Source of the DNA: Uranotaenia lowii | Taxonomy: Eukaryota; Arthropoda; Insecta; Diptera; Culicidae | Assembly (NCBI RefSeq): GCF_029784155.1 | Contig: NC_073693.1 | Coordinates: 188,287,127 to 188,351,126 of the forward strand | Direction of reading: 5' to 3' | Length of the DNA stretch: 64,000 nucleotides | In this document: in pieces, positions 1-9,900 of the stretch | Layout: every line of letters begins with the position of its first letter | How positions within the stretch are numbered: the first letter of the stretch is position 1 | Notes under the pieces: generated by a model | Database searches by the model: none | What the model saw: the letters and a program-made list of their open reading frames with translations, nothing else | Told to the model about the DNA's origin: nothing | Made by a program: the position numbers and the translations under genes

Positions 1-1
1 T

Positions 2-1333
2 CTGCAAAAGGGAGAATTTGTATCCAATAAATCCAGCCTCAAGTTACTCAACCCATTCCTCGACCCTCTGGCATTGTTCGAGTGGGTGGCCGGCTCAGGA
101 ACTCTCGAGAACCGTTCGAGAAAAAACACCCCATACTTCCACCTGGTTTCCACCACTTCAGCTGTTTGGTGATAATGAGTTTTCATCGAAGATTAGTCCA
201 CGGAGGGATCTCATTCCCATTGGCCACAATTCGATCTGAGTATTGGCCGATAAATGGAAGGAGAGCAGTAAGGAGTGTTCTAAGATCTTGTTTTCGATGC
301 GCCCGTGTCGATCCCCAACCAATAAATCAACCCGTTGGTCAATTACCATCCCCTCGCATTACCCCTGGTCGTCCGTTTCTCGCTACTGGTATTGACTAAT
401 GTGGACCAGTCTTTATCAAATCTCCAAACCGTCGTGCTGGTCCAACAAAAGGCTACGTAGCTTTACTCGTATGTTTCCGCACCAAGGCGGTGCATATAGA
501 ATTAGTGAGAAACTTAACCACCGACGCATTTTTGGCAGCCTTACGAAGATTTATGTCCCGTCGTTGTTATCCTCAGCACATTTACTCTGATAATGCGACG
601 AATTTCTGTGGAGCAAAGTCCGAATTAAACGCTTTAATTAAAATGTTCCACAACCGTGCTGACGTCGAAAATATTCAAAGTAGTCTCGCTGCAGTTAGGA
701 TTGTTTGGCATTTGATACCGCCCAGAGCTCCCAACTTTGGCGGACTTTGGGAGGCTGCGGTTAAGGTCGCCAAGAAACACCTTCTACGACAAGTGGGCAG
801 CTCTTCGCTATATTACGAAGACCTGGTAACGACACTGGCTCAGGTATGTATGAATTCCCGACCACTGTGCCCTCTATCTGATGATCCGAACGATTTTGAG
901 GCTTTGACACCAGGACATGTCCTGATAGGAGCTCCAATGATGACTCTACCTGATTCTGACTACAAGGAGGTTCCTATAAATCGACTTGGGAGGTACGAAC
1001 TGAAGACTCAACACTTCTGGAATCGTTGGACCAACGAATATCTGGTGGAATTGCATCGCTACACGACTACGGACCACGGACCCGAAAAAGGTTACTCTGA
1101 AGGTTGGTCAAATAGTTATTCTTCGTGACCAATTGCTGCCGCCTGTACGATGGCCGTTGGCCCGCATTGAAACACTTCATCCTGGAGAAGACGGAATCAC
1201 GCGAGTTGTGACGATTCGCACTGCAGCTGGAAACTTCAAGCGATCGGTAGCCATGATATGTCCGCTTCCATTCGAAGAAGAGTATTCATCGAGCGACGAT
1301 GCAACCAGCTTCAAGGATAAAATTGATGAATGA
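2..1333 (+). pseudogene. BEL/Pao retrotransposon pol, 3' part (integrase plus C-terminal domain), degenerate
   Basis: This is the integrase half of a BEL/Pao polyprotein, which inserts element cDNA into chromosomes; the upstream part lies outside the window. Visible are the zinc-binding region (HRRLVHGG, then CFRC), the first catalytic Asp region, the second in YSDNATNFCG, and the Glu region APNFGGLWEAAVK. The conserved downstream domain follows (LKTQHFWNRW, then LLPPVRWPLARI and PLPFEEE). Lesions seen: a frame change near position 78, an in-frame TAA at 397-399 next to the first catalytic site, and a frame change near 1070. The frames otherwise join smoothly, so this is one inactivated gene rather than several small ones. 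The family call rests on these motifs and on the LTR that follows. It cannot make a working integrase. Confidence 0.9.
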
Positions 1334-1394
1334 ATTTATACAGTGATAGTTGTAAGAATGAATTGAAATGTAACATTTCAGGTGGCCGGTTCTA

Positions 1395-1760
1395 TGTAAC
1401 GTACACAATTTGAATTAGCGCACAACATTTTAGAATTAAGTTTAGAATCCATCTCTTCAACTGCAATTTTAGCTCCTGTCATGAAAATGCAGTTTTCCCG
1501 CAGAGTATTTGAATTATAGGGTACCGTAATCATGCGTGAACGTACCCCCACGCCGGGCATGATGACGTAGTTGTTATGAGATTCTTCATACATTCCATAG
1601 GAAAAAAAAATAAATCTACGTTTTTCGTCATTTGCATTAAAAAGTTCAGTGATTAGTGTTAAGGAACTAAAGTTAGTGTTGAATCAATTGATTCAGTATG
1701 AAATATATTAAATAAAGAGCTTGGAATCATTCCAAAACTCGAATAAGAAAATAGTTACGA
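1395..1760 (+). mobile_element. BEL/Pao 3' LTR
   Basis: Just after pol comes a GGTGGCCGG purine-type tract at 1381-1389, then sequence opening TGTAAC. The stretch closes near GTTACGA and has an AATAAA signal at 1711-1716. Short inverted TGTAAC/GTTAC ends are usual for BEL LTRs. The 5' LTR is outside the window, so the boundaries are inferred from the ends and not from comparing two LTRs. Confidence 0.6.
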
Positions 1761-1770
1761 GAAAAGGGGG

Positions 1771-2560
1771 CATCCATAAATTACGTAACGCTCCTAGGGG
1801 GGGAGGGGGTTAGCTCAAACGTTACGAATTGTGACATAGGGGAGGGGGGGAGGTATGCTGATCGTTACGTAACGATTTTTTCCTTAAAAATTTCAGTTTA
1901 TTCGCAGCTTTTTTATGTCATGCAATTTTGGCAGAATATTCTGCAAACCAAAATCAGTTTAAAATTTGTAAACTTCAACATGATTGAAACTGGTTTGTAA
2001 TCTTTCCTCTTTAAAGATTCTGAAATAGACTTCTTGAAAGGTTATTCGTGAAATAACCGTTGAAAAAACCCCTAAATTGAGGTTCATTTACCCCCTAGAA
2101 CTCAATTCAACCTTAAGACGTCAATTTCACTATTTTTTCTCAATTTATTCAAAAAATGCAATTTTGATTCTTGCGACGAATTTTAATTATTGGAATATAT
2201 TTCGCATAACAAGTTAGGCTTTCTGAACAAATTAAAGTAACAAGGTAGATCATCAGTTTACAAGCAAAGAGCAACTCATACCAAGACAATCAATTTATTT
2301 TATGAGAGAGTTATCATCAATGAGTACTAAGAAGCGATTTGGATAGATCGATATTTATTTTGAAGAACGTTAAAAAATTTATGTTGAAATATTTTTTTAC
2401 CTTCGAAAATTAGTATTCAAAACCATGAGGGGGGGGGGGGGGGTAATTATCAGCGTTACGTAATTTTCATAGGGAGGTACGTCGAAGCGTTACAATTTGT
2501 GACATACGGGGGGGAGGGGGTCAAAAAAGTGCAATTTTTGCGTTACGTAATTTATGGATG
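1771..2560. mobile_element. 790-bp non-autonomous TIR element (MITE) with poly-G tracts
   Basis: The two ends are exact inverted copies over 21 bp (1771-1791 and 2540-2560), reading ATCCATAAATTACGTAACGC after the first base. Inside are further inverted GTTACGTAA and GTGACATA motifs, each next to G-rich runs (about 1798-1808, 1840-1852, 2427-2442, 2509-2520). There is no open frame of note. A transposon mobilised in trans fits best; the superfamily cannot be assigned because no target duplication is clear. Confidence 0.8.
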
Positions 2561-3272
2561 TCGCCAAAGATGATTTATCAATTAATTTTTTTACTGCTAA
2601 CAAACTCGAAATTTGCGTGTTAAATGATTTATTAGGACTATTAGATGTGTTTTCTTGCAATATTTTCCATTTTTAAGCATACAATATGCTTGGAAATAGT
2701 TTCCAATAATTACAATTTCTACCAAAATTTAGATATTTCCGAGGTTAATTCGCATTTTATGCAGAACCACAAACCAAATCGTATTGTTTTAAGAAGCTCA
2801 TAAATCTGGGAAGTCGAATTTATGCATTTGAGGACAGTGACGTACAAATTACTGTCATCAAAAATATTTTTTTTATGGAAAAACTGTAGAATTCAATACA
2901 ATGCTCGTCATTTTTCATAACAACTACGTCATCATTCTGGAAATCTGCCAACCAATATGGCGGATGAGGTAACCTGTTATTTCGAAGAACTTTGGTTTTC
3001 CCGCCTACAATGATAGAGCATTTATGATTCCTTTTTCTCTTCTCTACCAACCGTCGAACAAACCGGTCACCTATCCACGTTTATAATAAAAAGTGGAATT
3101 AGAATAAAAATTGTATTCTAAAGTTTTCCTAAATAAAGTATTATTTATTGGACTAAATCCAAGTGAAGTGAAGTTCCTTTAAGTTGTGACCGTGACCTAT
3201 TTCCTGACGATACAGAAACAAAAAAAACTTTACCGAAAATCAACCTTCTGGTAATGAACCGATTTTCGAACT
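2561..3272. other. AT-rich spacer, no gene recognised
   Basis: No recognisable coding, RNA or repeat structure. A 76-codon minus-strand frame (2820-3050) has no motif and is not called. Confidence 0.5.
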
Positions 3273-3369
3273 GGTTAAAAAATATGATGAATTAAAGTTT
3301 ATCACCGGTACTTTTTATACGATTTTTTCTTATTGACTTTTTTCGGTGAGTGAAACAACTTTTTTAATT

Positions 3370-3409
3370 TACGTAACGTTTCGGGTTACTTTTCTTCACC
3401 CATCATCAG
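3370..3409 (-). ncRNA. Hammerhead-ribozyme-like motif
   Basis: Read on the minus strand there is CTGATGA, a GGGT/ACCC helix with a 10-nt loop, then GAAA, a 3-bp CG-containing helix with loop TTA, and GTA. This is the order of a minimal type I hammerhead with the short stem III found in Penelope-like elements. An extra U before stem II and poor stem I pairing suggest it is degenerate. The inverted copy at 3927 lacks CTGATGA. Confidence 0.4.
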
Positions 3410-3614
3410 ACGTCTAAAAATATTAACTTTTATTAAAAACTTTAAACTTTTCAAATTAATTACATTTATCTAAATTACAATACTTCACATCACTTACAAA
3501 AAATAAAGCAGCACAATTTTATTCTATTCGGTTGCTTGTACTTGTCGGTTTGTTTACTGTCTCTCCTCTCAGTTTCGCTATGAGACCGTTGTAGGTAGCT
3601 AGTTTTCCTACTTA

Positions 3615-3923
3615 GACCAGGCCCACCAATGGTTGCTAAACCTCGAATCGAGTACATTCAGCAACATATTTATCAACCCATCATCGCACCAACAGTTGCT
3701 AACTTGATTCAAGAAATAGAATTCGAGCAGTAGGTTGTTACAGGATGCGTTTATGTAGCAACCCGGTAGCAACGCAGCCGGTAGTTGCTATCAAAAAATA
3801 AACAAACACAAATACCTACCTGGATCGCAACAATGGGTGCGAAAATAAGTGAGTAGATAAAAACGCAACCAATCAAAACATCTAAAATACCAACCGAAAT
3901 AGCAACTTGCGGTGGGCTTGGTC
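3615..3923. mobile_element. 309-bp MITE with TTA target duplication
   Basis: Ends GACCAGGCCCACC and GGTGGGCTTGGTC are imperfect inverted copies (about 24 bp). TTA occurs directly outside both ends (3612-3614, 3924-3926). A 3-bp TTA/TWA duplication suggests a PIF/Harbinger-type or m3bp MITE. It sits inside the Penelope-like insertion and so is younger than it. Confidence 0.7.
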
Positions 3924-4152
3924 TTAGTAACCCGAAACGTTACGTAAATTAAAAAAGTTGTTTCACTCACCGAAAAAAGTCAATAAGAAAAAATCGTATG
4001 GTTAAAAAATAGCTTTAAAAATAAATCACAACTCGCTTCAAACAACAATTTAAATATTTCAATATTTATGGTAATCTCAGAATTATTTTTCCTTGCCGGT
4101 TGTGCATTTATTTTTCACTAGGGAGGTCCTTAATCCCCCTAAAATTCCGAAA

Positions 4153-4916
4153 TACCGTCAAATGGGACATTATGCAAAAGCAGGGTTTGATGACACATTT
4201 GTATACCACAACACTTCTTAATTTTTTATTTTAATGTAATGTTAAAAAGTTATCGTTAATGATAAATAAAAAATGGTAATGACATAGTTTCTCACATCGT
4301 GAGTTTTTTTTTAAGTTTTTGAAACACATATAAATTTAAATTTAAATTAAAAAAAAATAATTATAAATTTAAAAAAAAATCGAGCAAAAGATGTACAATT
4401 TTTTGCATTTTTCGATGCTGTAAAAAACATTACCCAGTATGACAGATTGGCTTAACGACCTACAGACTTTATATTGATTTAATTATCCTTCACCAACACT
4501 GTTGGTGTAAAAATATGTTTCGAACACTTATCAATTTGTTTTTGAATAAATATTTCTATAATTAAATTACCAGTCTAGGCTAAAATGCATCAATATGCAA
4601 ATCAAAGATTCACCTTTTAAATCTCGATTACATATGCTGGAATATGATTGATTTGCATCACGCATTTTTAACTTTAAAATCTTCATCCATCCAAAGATTA
4701 ATTTTTATGATTTCAGCTAATACAATTTTTAATTGGTATTTTTTACCCCTGAATATATGCAACACCATTATGCTTTTTATTTAAACACATTTTTGACAGA
4801 AAATTGTAAAATTTAATTCGAACAGAAACAAAAAAAATCACTACAATTTTTGCTTTATGCGTTATGACATCACAAATATAGAAAAAAAACCTTAAATTTT
4901 TAAACCAAATGATGAA
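4153..4916 (+). mobile_element. Fragment of dispersed TIR family with end TACCGTCAA
   Basis: It begins TACCGTCAAATGGGACAT, resembling the ends at 35949, 36911 and 39452. The part 4560-4910 matches 36345-36680 (shared runs such as AAAATGCAT, AAGATTCACAT-like, TTACCCCTRAAT). The right end is missing where gypsy sequence starts. No coding sequence was found. Confidence 0.5.
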
Positions 4917-5462
4917 ATGCATCTGCGACATCTGGAAGAAGTGTTCAGGCGATTAAGTTAATACAATATGCGAGTGAACCTTGAAAAGTGCCAGTTTTTT
5001 GCCAACCGCATAGAGTACTGCGGCTACATGATAGATCGTGGTGGTATACATAAAGTGCAGAAGAAAATAGACGCTGTCCACAACATGCCTGTGCCACAGA
5101 ATACAGACCAAGTGCGCTCATTTGTGGGACTAGTAAATTACTATGGACGATTTTTCCCACATCTGAGCACCACGATCTATCCGCTGAACTGTCTATTGCG
5201 GAACGATGTACATTTTCAATGGACCAAAAAGTGTGAAGAAGCGTTTCGAAAAGTGAAAGAAGAGATGCAGTCAGTTCGGTTTTTGGTACATTATAATCCG
5301 GGATTACCGTTGGTACTTGCTACGGATGCATCATCCTACGGAGTCGGTGCCGTTTTAAGCCACATATTTCCTGATGGTACAGCAGGTTGATCGCGTACAA
5401 GCAGGTTGATCGCGAAGCATATGCTATCGTTTTTGGAATACGTAAGATCTAGCAATATCTCT
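4917..5462 (+). pseudogene. Ty3/gypsy pol fragment 1: end of reverse transcriptase, start of RNase H
   Basis: Encodes the C-terminal part of a gypsy reverse transcriptase and the start of RNase H. Motifs seen: HLEEVF, EKCQFF, the connection region VRSFVGLVNYYGRFFPHLS, then RNase H with LATDASSYGVGAVLS and QVDREAYAIVFGIRK. Lesions: TAA at about 4954-4956, TGA at 5388-5390, and a missing stretch where AGCAGGTTGATCGCG is duplicated (5381-5395, 5400-5414), a deletion scar. A TAG precedes the insertion point. The frame continues at 7202 after a later insertion. The catalytic YxDD part is absent, so the element is truncated at its 5' side. Confidence 0.9.
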
Positions 5463-5737
5463 TTTTTTTTTAGTTGATCACCCAGGTGGTAAATCCTTTT
5501 TACGGATTGCATTCCAAGGCACGGCGAGCGACCGAGTCTCCCCAGTATGCTACTCTGGGTCCATGGGTGCAATTGGACGACTCATGATACTAAGTACCCC
5601 TACGCTATAAAGTCCACATGGGGCCGCAGACCTGGTTCCCACATCGAACTGTTTAGTACACTATGCTTCAATAGTGTGAGGTCTATTCGCGCTAATGCGC
5701 TCCAAGGCAATACTCATTAACGAGACCACTTTAAGCA

Positions 5738-6180
5738 AAACCTCTCCTCCTTACGACTCGACGCCTGAACTCTCCTCTAACGACTTGAGAACCGACATCT
5801 CCTCGCAGTGACTCGAGATTCCCACACAAACCTCTCCTCTTCGCGACTTGAGGCCTGATCTCTCCTCTAACGACTCGAGATCCGACCCCTCCTCGCATCG
5901 ACTCGAGGCTACCTCTCCTCTGCACGATTCAAGGCCCGATCTCTCCTCTAACGACTTGAAATCTGACCTCTCCTCGCAATGACTCGAGGTGACCACTTGT
6001 ACCCCTCCTCTTGTTGATAAGGGGGCCTGATCCCTCCTCTTACGACTCGAGACCCGACCCTCATCATAAAGACTCGGGGTTGACCACACAAACCTCTCCA
6101 CCTGAAGGTTTGAGGCATGACCTCTCCTCTAACGACTCGAGGCCCGACCTCTTATCTTAAGGGTTCGAGGTTTGCCACCT
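5738..6180 (-). repeat. Degenerate minisatellite with CCTCTCCTCTWACGACTCGAG-like unit
   Basis: Blocks of CTCTCCTC plus ACGACT(C/T)GAG recur roughly every 30-60 bp. Open frames on the minus strand here (for example 5751-6101) are only the translation of the repeat. It is part of the GC-rich insertion. Confidence 0.7.
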
Positions 6181-7080
6181 TGCCCGTCGTGTGCCTGATC
6201 TAGAGCACCTTATCCTAGACTCGCGCCTGTCACGGCACACGTGCGGGACTTAACGCAACGGCTCGGATGATTCCCGACGAAGACGTCATCCTACTCCGAC
6301 TCGAATGGCTCACCCGGCGCCGAGAGCCACTCTACCCGTGGGTATTCCCCGAATGTAGAATAACCCTTTCCCAACGATTTCCACTGCGAAGAAGGTCAAG
6401 TCTTATCCCCGCAGCTTCTGTCGTTGAGAACCGCCCTACTAAGATACTCCCCGAAGGTGGAGCATCCTACGCACGAACGCGGCGCACCCACGGCATCCGC
6501 TACGCGGACGGTATTGTCTTATCTTTGTAGCTTCAAACCGAGGGGTCGGACGCACTCTACTCGACAGCCCCCCCGTCGATGGGGTCAGTCTACTCCGACC
6601 GATGTCCGGTCTTCTTTATCCCCCTTGGCTGGCAACCCTAGGATTTTTAGCCCGCGGATTTTCCTGCCCGTTGTGTGCCAGATCGAGAGCAGCTTGTCCT
6701 GGACTCGCGCCTGTCACGGCACACGTACGGGACTTGGAACGCTACGACTCGGATGTTTCCCGACGGTGACGACATCCTACACCGACTCGAGAGGCTCGCC
6801 CGGCATCGAGAGCCTCTCTACCCGTGGGTATCCCTCGACAGTGGTTAACCCTCTTCCCTCGAGATCCGCTACGAGGAAGGTAAAGTCTTATCCCCACAGT
6901 TTCCCTCTTAGGAAGCGGCACTACTCGGATACCCCCCGACATTGGGGTATCCTACACACGTTCGCGGCGCACCCTTGACCTCCGCTACGCAGAGATGTTG
7001 CCTTATCTTTGTAGCTTCGATCAAGGGATCGGACGCACACTACTCAGATGCTCCCCGTCGATGGAGTCATCCTACACTGA
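6181..7080 (-). repeat. Two tandem units of about 484 bp
   Basis: TGCCCGTCGTGTGCC at 6181 and TGCCCGTTGTGTGCC at 6665 start two diverged copies that stay parallel (CTCGCGCCTGTCACGGCACA, then CTCTACCCGTGGGTAT in each). On the minus strand they lie 5' in the element. Tandem 5' monomers are known to serve as promoters in some non-LTR elements; that role here is inference. Confidence 0.65.
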
Positions 7081-7201
7081 TGTGATGTGTGCGGATTCCA
7101 ACACTTGGCATGCGGTCAGCGATGGGTTCATCCGGATCATGACTGCCCTGCAGAGGAGCTGGAACCAACGACAGTCCGCGAACGGTGTAGGATGACTCCA
7201 T

Positions 7202-7291
7202 CTACCAATATCTCTACGGGATCAAATTTGTACTGATTACCGACAACCAGCCGTTGAAGCAAATTTTTTCGGAAACAAAAGGGTTGCCTAC
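7202..7291 (+). pseudogene. Ty3/gypsy pol fragment 2: RNase H
   Basis: Continues fragment 1 after the GC-rich insertion: YQYLYGIKFVLITDNQPLK, then QIFSETKGLPT. LITDNQPLK is the conserved RNase H block containing an active-site Asp. The frame is open. It ends in GTTGCCTAC (7283-7291), the target duplication of the next insertion. Confidence 0.85.
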
Positions 7292-8141
7292 CAAGAAATA
7301 TTCAAATAAGTTAGTGCCGAGAGCCATATTGGATTTTTTTTTGTGACGTCACAAAAACGATTGTATCAAAAATTTATATGAGAATGGTAAGAATTTCAGA
7401 GAAAAACACATTTTAGAATGAAAATGAATTCCAATTTCATTTCGATTATGTTGTAAGGCCTCTATTTCACTATTTTATGAAGTTTTTTGGTCCATTGAAG
7501 ATTGCATTATGTTTTTTTTCTTGTTTTATTAATGAATGCAAACGTCGCCTTTAAGATAAAACGTGCAAAAATAAAGAAAAAAATTAGCTTTTAAATAGAA
7601 GGTCTAGCTAGGAGATATTGGGTGTTCAACTGATTTTCATGACTTTAATTCAACTGGTTTACCATATTCAATTGTTATGTAGAAAAATTAACATCAATAA
7701 ACGATTGTTAAATCAGTTTACTAAAATGCCAATAAAAGATTGTTGTTTTGTATAAAAATTTGTGTTTTGATCACTATATTGCAATGAGGAGTTGAAACTG
7801 TACTGATTTGAACATTTTCATGTAAGACTTTGAAATAATTTTAAATTTTTGCAAATTTCAATGGGGAAAATGCAACATTTTTTCTAACTTCGATGGTCTA
7901 CCAATTTATAGAAAAATTATTCGAAAATGCAACTTTTTTGTTCCGATCTTGAAGAGTAAGAATCCTTCTGCAATAACATGTTATCAAAGTGAAAATTTTT
8001 TAGCAGATTCTTCGAATTATCAACGAAAATGATAAGTTTCCTAGTAAATTAATAAATTTTGCGTGATTGTGACGTCTCAGCCTGTACCAACCAATACTAG
8101 AGCAGGGCTGCCTTGGCGCTACCTTCTTTAAATATTCCTTG
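7292..8141. mobile_element. 850-bp non-autonomous TIR element, copy 1 (9-bp target duplication)
   Basis: Ends CAAGAAATATTC and AATATTCCTTG are inverted copies; similarity extends inward with AAG(G/T)TAG and GACGTCAC. GTTGCCTAC flanks both sides (7283-7291, 8142-8150). Removing the element and one copy of the repeat restores the gypsy reading frame. A related copy lies at 27571-28405. No transposase is encoded. A 9-bp duplication suggests a Mutator-like element, but 8 bp plus a shared C (hAT or P type) cannot be excluded. Confidence 0.85.
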
Positions 8142-9630
8142 GTTGCCTACTATGTCTGCTTGGAGGATGCAACATTACGCTACCTTCTTGCAATCTTTTA
8201 ATTACTCTATAAAATTTCGTCCAACTAAAAATCACTGCAATGCTGACGCTTTTTCGAGATTGTCTGTCAGTACAAAGGCTCCAGAAAACGTCGTCGAGGA
8301 GGTCGATCTGGTGGAAGTGGACATAATCGAAACACTTCCGCTTACGGTTGACGATCTTTGCAAAGCGACTGCAAGAGATGGTTCCGTCAAAGTGCTTATA
8401 CAAGGATTGAAGAACGGTAAAACAGTTGAAGCTAAAGACAGGTTCGGGATTTCCCAAGAAGAATTCAACCTGCATTATGCGAGGAATTCGTGTATACATA
8501 CCACCGTCTAGTTTGAGAGAACAGGTTCTCTCGGAACTACATTCAACACATTTTGGGAGTACTCGGTTGAAGACGCTCGCGAGGGGATACGTCTGGTGGG
8601 AGCGCAAGGACATCGAAAACATGGTACAAAATTGTGCATCGTGTAAACTTACTCGCTCCGATCTCGTTGAAGCGCCGTTGCATTGTTGGAGCGACCTAAT
8701 CAACCGTTTGAAAGGGTACACGTCGACTTCGCAGGGCCTTTCCTTGGCAGTTACTTTGTAGTGTTCGTGGACGCGTTCACAAAATGGCCTGAGGTCAAAA
8801 TATTGCGTGATTTAACAACAAATACAACCATTCACGCCTGTAGAGAGTTTTTTGCGACTTTTGGAATACCGTCTGTACTAGTCAGTGATCACGGAGTACA
8901 ATTCAAGTCAGCCGATTTTCAGAGTTTTCTAAAACTTAACGGTATCTTTCATAAGATGGGAGCGCCGTACCATTCAGCGACAAATGGCCAGGCTGAACGC
9001 TTCATTCAAACCCTGAAAGGTAAAATGAAAGCGCTAAACTGCGACCAATCTAGAATGCACAATGAACTTTGTCAAATTCTGCTGAGCTACAGGAAAACCT
9101 TACACCCTGCAACAGGAAAATCGCCGCCCATGATGGTCTTCAATCGTCAAATACGTTCAAGGTTAGATTTGGTGATACCTGATCCTAAGGGAAAACCAAC
9201 GATCCATAAATCAAGATACGATCGATTCCTGAAGGGGCGAGAGTTGCTGCTCGTGACTATTTGGATCGAACCAAATGGAAGTACGGTCACGTTATTGAAA
9301 AACTGGACAAACTTTATTACAACATTCAACTGGACGACAACAGAACCTGGAAACGACATATTGACCAACGGCGAGAAGTTGGAGCAAACTTAGGAAAGCC
9401 GGCTAAAACATCTCAAGAGTTTCCGGAGCATTTCGATCCGATTCCTACAAAAACAGCTTCGGAAAGAAATGACGCCGCAGAAGAGCCAAGGGAAAACCTT
9501 TCGACTACCGCTTCGGGGTGATATTCAGGAGCTATCCAATGCAGCCACCATGGACTCCCCTGTTATCGACCAACCATTGCTCAGAAGATCCACTCGGATT
9601 GGTCAACAACTCCAAAGGCTTAACCTGTAG
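8142..9630 (+). pseudogene. Ty3/gypsy pol fragment 3: RNase H end, integrase, C-terminal tail
   Basis: Continues with the end of RNase H (RMQHYATFLQSFNY, KNHCNADAFSRL). Integrase follows: zinc region (HSTHFG ... CASCK) and the DDE core VDFAGPF, VSDHGVQFKS, and YHSATNGQAERFIQTLKG. Then come LSYRKTLHPATGKSP, a DRTKWKYGHVIEKL region, and the end LLRRSTRIGQQ with stop TAG at 9628-9630. Frame changes occur near 8470, 8687, 9236 and 9520; all but the last are in conserved blocks, so this is a dead copy. It belongs with 4917-5462 and 7202-7291; the 5' LTR, gag, protease and most of reverse transcriptase are missing. Confidence 0.9.
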
Positions 9631-9654
9631 GTACACCATATCTAAGGGGGGAAG

Positions 9655-9900
9655 TGCTGTCATATGTCCACACATACAAAATACAACATTCACACCACCT
9701 GATGTATACACTACACTACACATTGACGACTTTGGGCTCTAGCTTTCCCTCCATTATACTTGATTGTCACTACGATAATAGTTACGGAACAGAAAACACG
9801 TGCGAATTATAAGTTGTCGATAAGTTAGAAATATCGACTACATTCGTGAGTTTCCGAAATTCCCAGCCAATCATAATAATAAAATAAACTGAAATTTAAG
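9655..9900 (+). mobile_element. Ty3/gypsy 3' LTR (right end uncertain)
   Basis: A polypurine tract AAGGGGGGAAG (9644-9654) lies 14 bases after the pol stop and is followed by TGCTGTCATATG, as expected for PPT and LTR start. AATAAA-type signals lie near 9882. With only one LTR present the right boundary cannot be fixed. Confidence 0.6.

Larger units (their letters stand above)
3285..3999 (-). mobile_element. Penelope-like retroelement fragment with 73-bp inverted arms and 12-bp target duplication
   Basis: The segment is flanked by GGTTAAAAAATA at 3273-3284 and 4000-4011, an exact 12-bp direct repeat taken as the target duplication. Inside, 3317-3389 and 3927-3999 are perfect inverted copies of 73 bp. 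Inverted partial copies flanking the insert, a variable-length target duplication and a hammerhead-like motif are known for Penelope-like elements. No reverse transcriptase or GIY-YIG frame is present, so only the terminal part inserted. The right arm was later separated from the left by a small MITE. Confidence 0.6.
5463..7201 (-). mobile_element. GC-rich poly(A)-tailed retroelement insertion in gypsy, with tandem monomers
   Basis: The left edge is a run of 10 T (5462-5471), a poly(A) tail on the minus strand. Flanks CTAGCAATATCTCT (5449-5462) and CTACCAATATCTCT (7202-7215) form a 13/14-bp target duplication in the gypsy frame. The insert is far richer in GC than its surroundings. Read on the minus strand it has an 18-bp inverted repeat near the 5' end (7059-7076, 7184-7201), two tandem units of about 484 bp, a short-period minisatellite, and an unrepeated 3' part. 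No long ORF or known protein was found, so it is a non-autonomous or heavily truncated non-LTR element. Confidence 0.7.

Noticed and set aside
5731..6101. Two minus-strand frames of 64 and 116 codons
   Set aside because: They translate the CTCTCCTC/ACGACTCGAG minisatellite in the GC-rich insertion.
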